A stretch of 64,000 nt of DNA from an uncultured Blautia sp. (GTDB taxonomy: Bacteria > Bacillota > Clostridia > Lachnospirales > Lachnospiraceae): the NCBI GenBank assembly GCA_934378195.1, contig CAKRPO010000005.1, forward strand, positions 1-64,000, written 5' to 3'. Made by a program: the position numbers and the translations under genes. Under the pieces are notes generated by a model. The model saw nothing but the letters and a program-made list of their open reading frames with translations, did no database searches and was not told where the DNA came from. The first letter of the stretch is position 1; every line of letters begins with the position of its first letter. Of the stretch, positions 61,847-64,000 are shown piece after piece.

Positions 61847-62341
61847 ATGGAGAAAGAATTAACAGAGGTGTATTGCGGAAACGGCAAAGGCAAGACTGCC
61901 TTGGCTATCGGACAGAGTCTCCGTGTGGCTACCCAGGGCAAAAGTGTGATCGTGATCCAGTTCCTGAAGGGAAGAGAACAGCGTTCGCTGGATTTCCTGC
62001 AGGATGTGGACAAGCTGGACTTCAAGATCTTTCGCTTTGAGAAGAGAGACTGCTGTTATGAGGATCTGACAGAAGAAGAGAAGGCAGAGGAGAAATCCAA
62101 CATTCTGAACGGACTGAATTTTGCCCGTAAAGTTGTTGTGACTCAGGAATGTGATTTTCTGGTTCTTGATGAGATTCTTGGACTTCTTGACTGTGGTATT
62201 ATTACAGTAGAAGGAATCGCAGACATATTGAAACATAAGGATGAATCTATGCATATTGTCATGACGGGATGGAATTTCCCGGAAGAATTAAGACCGTATG
62301 TAGATGTGATCACAACACTGAATACAGAAGAGGTTCAGTAA
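61847..62341 (+). CDS. Corrinoid adenosyltransferase-like P-loop protein, CobA/CobO type
   Basis: 164 residues. EVYCGNGKGKTALAIGQSLR (P loop), IQFLKGREQRS, CDFLVLDEILGLLDCGIIT, MTGWNFPEELRPY, as in BtuR/CobO enzymes which adenosylate cob(I)alamin. No other cobalamin genes are nearby, so the role here is by family. AAGAGGAAG precedes the ATG. Confidence 0.82.
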   Translation: MEKELTEVYCGNGKGKTALAIGQSLRVATQGKSVIVIQFLKGREQRSLDFLQDVDKLDFKIFRFEKRDCCYEDLTEEEKAEEKSNILNGLNFARKVVVTQECDFLVLDEILGLLDCGIITVEGIADILKHKDESMHIVMTGWNFPEELRPYVDVITTLNTEEVQ

Positions 62342-62354
62342 CTGTTTACAGATT

Positions 62355-62374
62355 CTGTGAACGAAGTGAGTAAC
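62355..62374. repeat. MITE-end-like motif
   Basis: CTGTGAACGAAGTGAGTAAC, 3 bases shorter than the copies at 12130 and 30879, between the corrinoid gene and dapA. Confidence 0.5.
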
Positions 62375-62440
62375 AACGGAGTTCATCCCTCAGATGCCAA
62401 CGAATACTATAAATTACAGAAGAATAAAGGAGGAGTTAAA

Positions 62441-63334
62441 ATGGCAATTTTTAAAGGTGCGGGCGTTGCAATCGTTACCCCGATGTATGAAGACGGAAAG
62501 GTGAATTACGATAAGCTGGAAGAACTGCTGGAATTCCAGATCGCCAACAGCACAGATGCCATTATTATCTGTGGAACAACCGGTGAGTCTTCTACCATGA
62601 CACATGGAGAACACCTCAAAACGATCAAATTTGCAATCGATAAAGTAAACAAACGTGTACCGGTTATCGCAGGAACAGGTTCCAATTGTACAGAGACAGC
62701 GATCATGATGTCCAAAGAAGCTGCATCTTATGGTGCAGATGCATTACTGATCGTGACTCCTTACTATAATAAAGCAACACAGAAGGGGCTTATCGCTCAC
62801 TATACTGCAATCGCAAATGCAGTTCCGGAGACCCCGATCATCATGTACAACGTACCGAGCCGTACAGGATGCAATATCCAGCCGGCAACTGTTGCTGCAC
62901 TGGTTAAGAATGTTAAGAATATCGTAGGCCTGAAGGCTGCAAGCGGAGACCTCTCTCAGATTGCCAAGACCGTATCTCTGGCAGGAGCTGATCTGGAACT
63001 GTATTCCGGAAATGATGATCAGGTGCTTCCGATTCTTTCACTGGGCGGACTTGGTGTTATTTCCGTACTTTCCAACGTTGCACCGAAGGAAACACATGAC
63101 ATGGTCATGAAATTTATGGAAGGTGACACAGCAGGAGCTGCCAAGATCCAGATTGATGCTATTCCGCTGATCAATGCACTGTTCTGTGAAGTCAACCCGA
63201 TTCCGGTCAAGACTGCACTGAACCTGATGGGTATGAATGTAGGACCTCTTCGTATGCCACTTTGTGAGATGGAAGAAAGCAACAAAGAAACCCTGAAGAA
63301 AGCAATGAAGGATTTCGGTATCAAGCTTGCATAA
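62441..63334 (+). CDS. dapA: 4-hydroxy-tetrahydrodipicolinate synthase
   Basis: 297 residues from ATG 62441, with GGAGGAG just in front; an in-frame ATG 84 bases earlier adds a poor leader. GAGVAIVTPMYEDGKVNYDK, CGTTGESSTMTHGEH, TPYYNKATQKGL (catalytic Tyr), YNVPSRTGCNI and VGLKAASGDL (Schiff-base lysine). First committed step of lysine/diaminopimelate synthesis. dapB follows after 67 bases. Confidence 0.95.
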   Translation: MAIFKGAGVAIVTPMYEDGKVNYDKLEELLEFQIANSTDAIIICGTTGESSTMTHGEHLKTIKFAIDKVNKRVPVIAGTGSNCTETAIMMSKEAASYGADALLIVTPYYNKATQKGLIAHYTAIANAVPETPIIMYNVPSRTGCNIQPATVAALVKNVKNIVGLKAASGDLSQIAKTVSLAGADLELYSGNDDQVLPILSLGGLGVISVLSNVAPKETHDMVMKFMEGDTAGAAKIQIDAIPLINALFCEVNPIPVKTALNLMGMNVGPLRMPLCEMEESNKETLKKAMKDFGIKLA

Positions 63335-63401
63335 TTGGATTAAGAATGCATGTTGAGAAGGTTGCTATGAGCAATGATATAAGATACGGAGGAAGATTAT
63401 T

Positions 63402-64000
63402 ATGGTAAGAATTATCATGCACGGATGCTGCGGACATATGGGCCAGGTGATTTCTGATCTGGTTGCCAAGGATGCCAATGCAGAGATCGTAGCAGGAATT
63501 GATGTAACAGATAAAGGCAATACTACTTATCCGGTATTTACCAATATTAAAGAGTGCCAGACAGAAGCCGATGTCCTGATTGACTTCTCTTCTGCGAAGG
63601 CTGCTGATGCATTACTGGAATATTGTACAGAGCGTAACCTTCCGGTTGTTCTCTGCACGACAGGTCTGTCTGAAGAACAGCTTGCAAAAGTAGAAGAGAC
63701 AGCAAAGAAGATTCCGGTTCTGAAATCCGCAAATATGTCACTTGGCATCAACACCCTGATGAAATTGATTCAGGAAGCTGCCAAAGTTCTGGCAACAGCC
63801 GGATTTGATATGGAGATTGTTGAGAAACATCATCATCTGAAACTGGATGCTCCGAGCGGAACAGCACTGGCACTTGCCGACAGTCTGAATGAAGCTATGG
63901 ATAACCAGTATCACTATGTATATGACAGAAGCCAGAAGCGTGAGATGCGTGATGAGAAAGAAATCGGTATTTCCGCAGTCCGTGGCGGTACGATCGTTGG
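63402..64000 (+). CDS. dapB: 4-hydroxy-tetrahydrodipicolinate reductase, cut by the right edge
   Basis: 199 complete codons are visible, the frame stays open to the edge. Start ATG 63402 has CGGAGGAAG upstream. VRIIMHGCCGHMGQVISDLV (NAD(P)H loop), VLIDFSS, TTGLSEEQL, EIVEKHHHLKLDAPSGTALA (substrate and catalytic His) identify DapB. It reduces the DapA product. Confidence 0.95.
   Translation, partial: MVRIIMHGCCGHMGQVISDLVAKDANAEIVAGIDVTDKGNTTYPVFTNIKECQTEADVLIDFSSAKAADALLEYCTERNLPVVLCTTGLSEEQLAKVEETAKKIPVLKSANMSLGINTLMKLIQEAAKVLATAGFDMEIVEKHHHLKLDAPSGTALALADSLNEAMDNQYHYVYDRSQKREMRDEKEIGISAVRGGTIV

Noticed and set aside
61708..62440. Lysine riboswitch before dapA
   Set aside because: None of the long conserved riboswitch stems were seen; the spacer before dapA is short and holds only a repeat motif and RBS.

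Overview
The window looks like chromosome from a strictly fermentative, low-to-mid GC Firmicute of the family Lachnospiraceae, most like Blautia and its relatives. This is inferred from protein character: a fused AdhE, an NhaC antiporter, paired NSS transporters, an SseB-like protein, DUF1413, Sec-exported binding proteins and an RBS-rich, AT-leaning intergenic style. The species cannot be fixed from sequence alone. No rRNA, tRNA, CRISPR array, integrase or intact transposase was seen.

Layout. 1-1.4 kb is a decayed region: a type I toxin-antitoxin locus (a 32-residue toxin on the minus strand and a convergent antisense RNA), a broken succinylglutamate desuccinylase-like gene and palindromic repeats. 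1.4-7.6 kb carries an NhaC antiporter, a self-regulated membrane MerR with a YbjQ protein, and a MATE / endonuclease-family / ureidoglycolate lyase-like run. 7.6-12 kb (minus strand) has an NSS transporter and a YibE/F-metallophosphoesterase pair whose leader contains a MITE with a 9-bp target duplication. 12.4-17.1 kb holds small housekeeping genes. 17.2-23.2 kb is a phosphate operon, pstSCAB-phoU-phoR, with a Pho-box-like promoter; its PstS has its lobes in circularly permuted order and no phoP is present. 23.3-32.1 kb has a Cys-rich miniprotein, a methyltransferase, an aminotransferase and the cell-wall run LD-transpeptidase-like / ddl / murF / membrane protein / acyltransferase.

32.2-45.5 kb is metabolic: aconitase-family hydratase, RluA-type pseudouridine synthase, an orphan binding protein, NSS transporter plus aminotransferase, a small alarmone synthetase and adhE behind two Rex-like boxes. 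Between the hydratase and the RluA gene lies about 1.1 kb with no credible ORF. It begins with a consensus-like promoter, contains many short perfect hairpins and ends in an 18-bp hairpin: a candidate long structured non-coding RNA.

45.6-57.6 kb is the most rearranged part. It has an unrecognised AT-rich gene, fragments of an Opp/Nik-type ATPase and a DJ-1/PfpI protein, then an intact nickel/peptide-type importer (NikABCDE-like) directly followed by two ABC-exporter-fold half transporters. After these come a surface Ig-domain gene stub and a wrecked group II intron. 57.6-64 kb returns to core functions: AI-2E family permease, TypA/BipA, a tandem OB-fold protein, a corrinoid adenosyltransferase-like ATPase, and dapA-dapB, the latter cut by the window edge.

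The functional themes are nutrient uptake (phosphate, Na+-coupled solutes, nickel or peptide), cell-wall precursor synthesis, redox-linked fermentation and stress GTPase/alarmone functions. Three solute-binding proteins here all lack a lipobox cysteine. Several families of short palindromic repeats are scattered through the intergenic regions.
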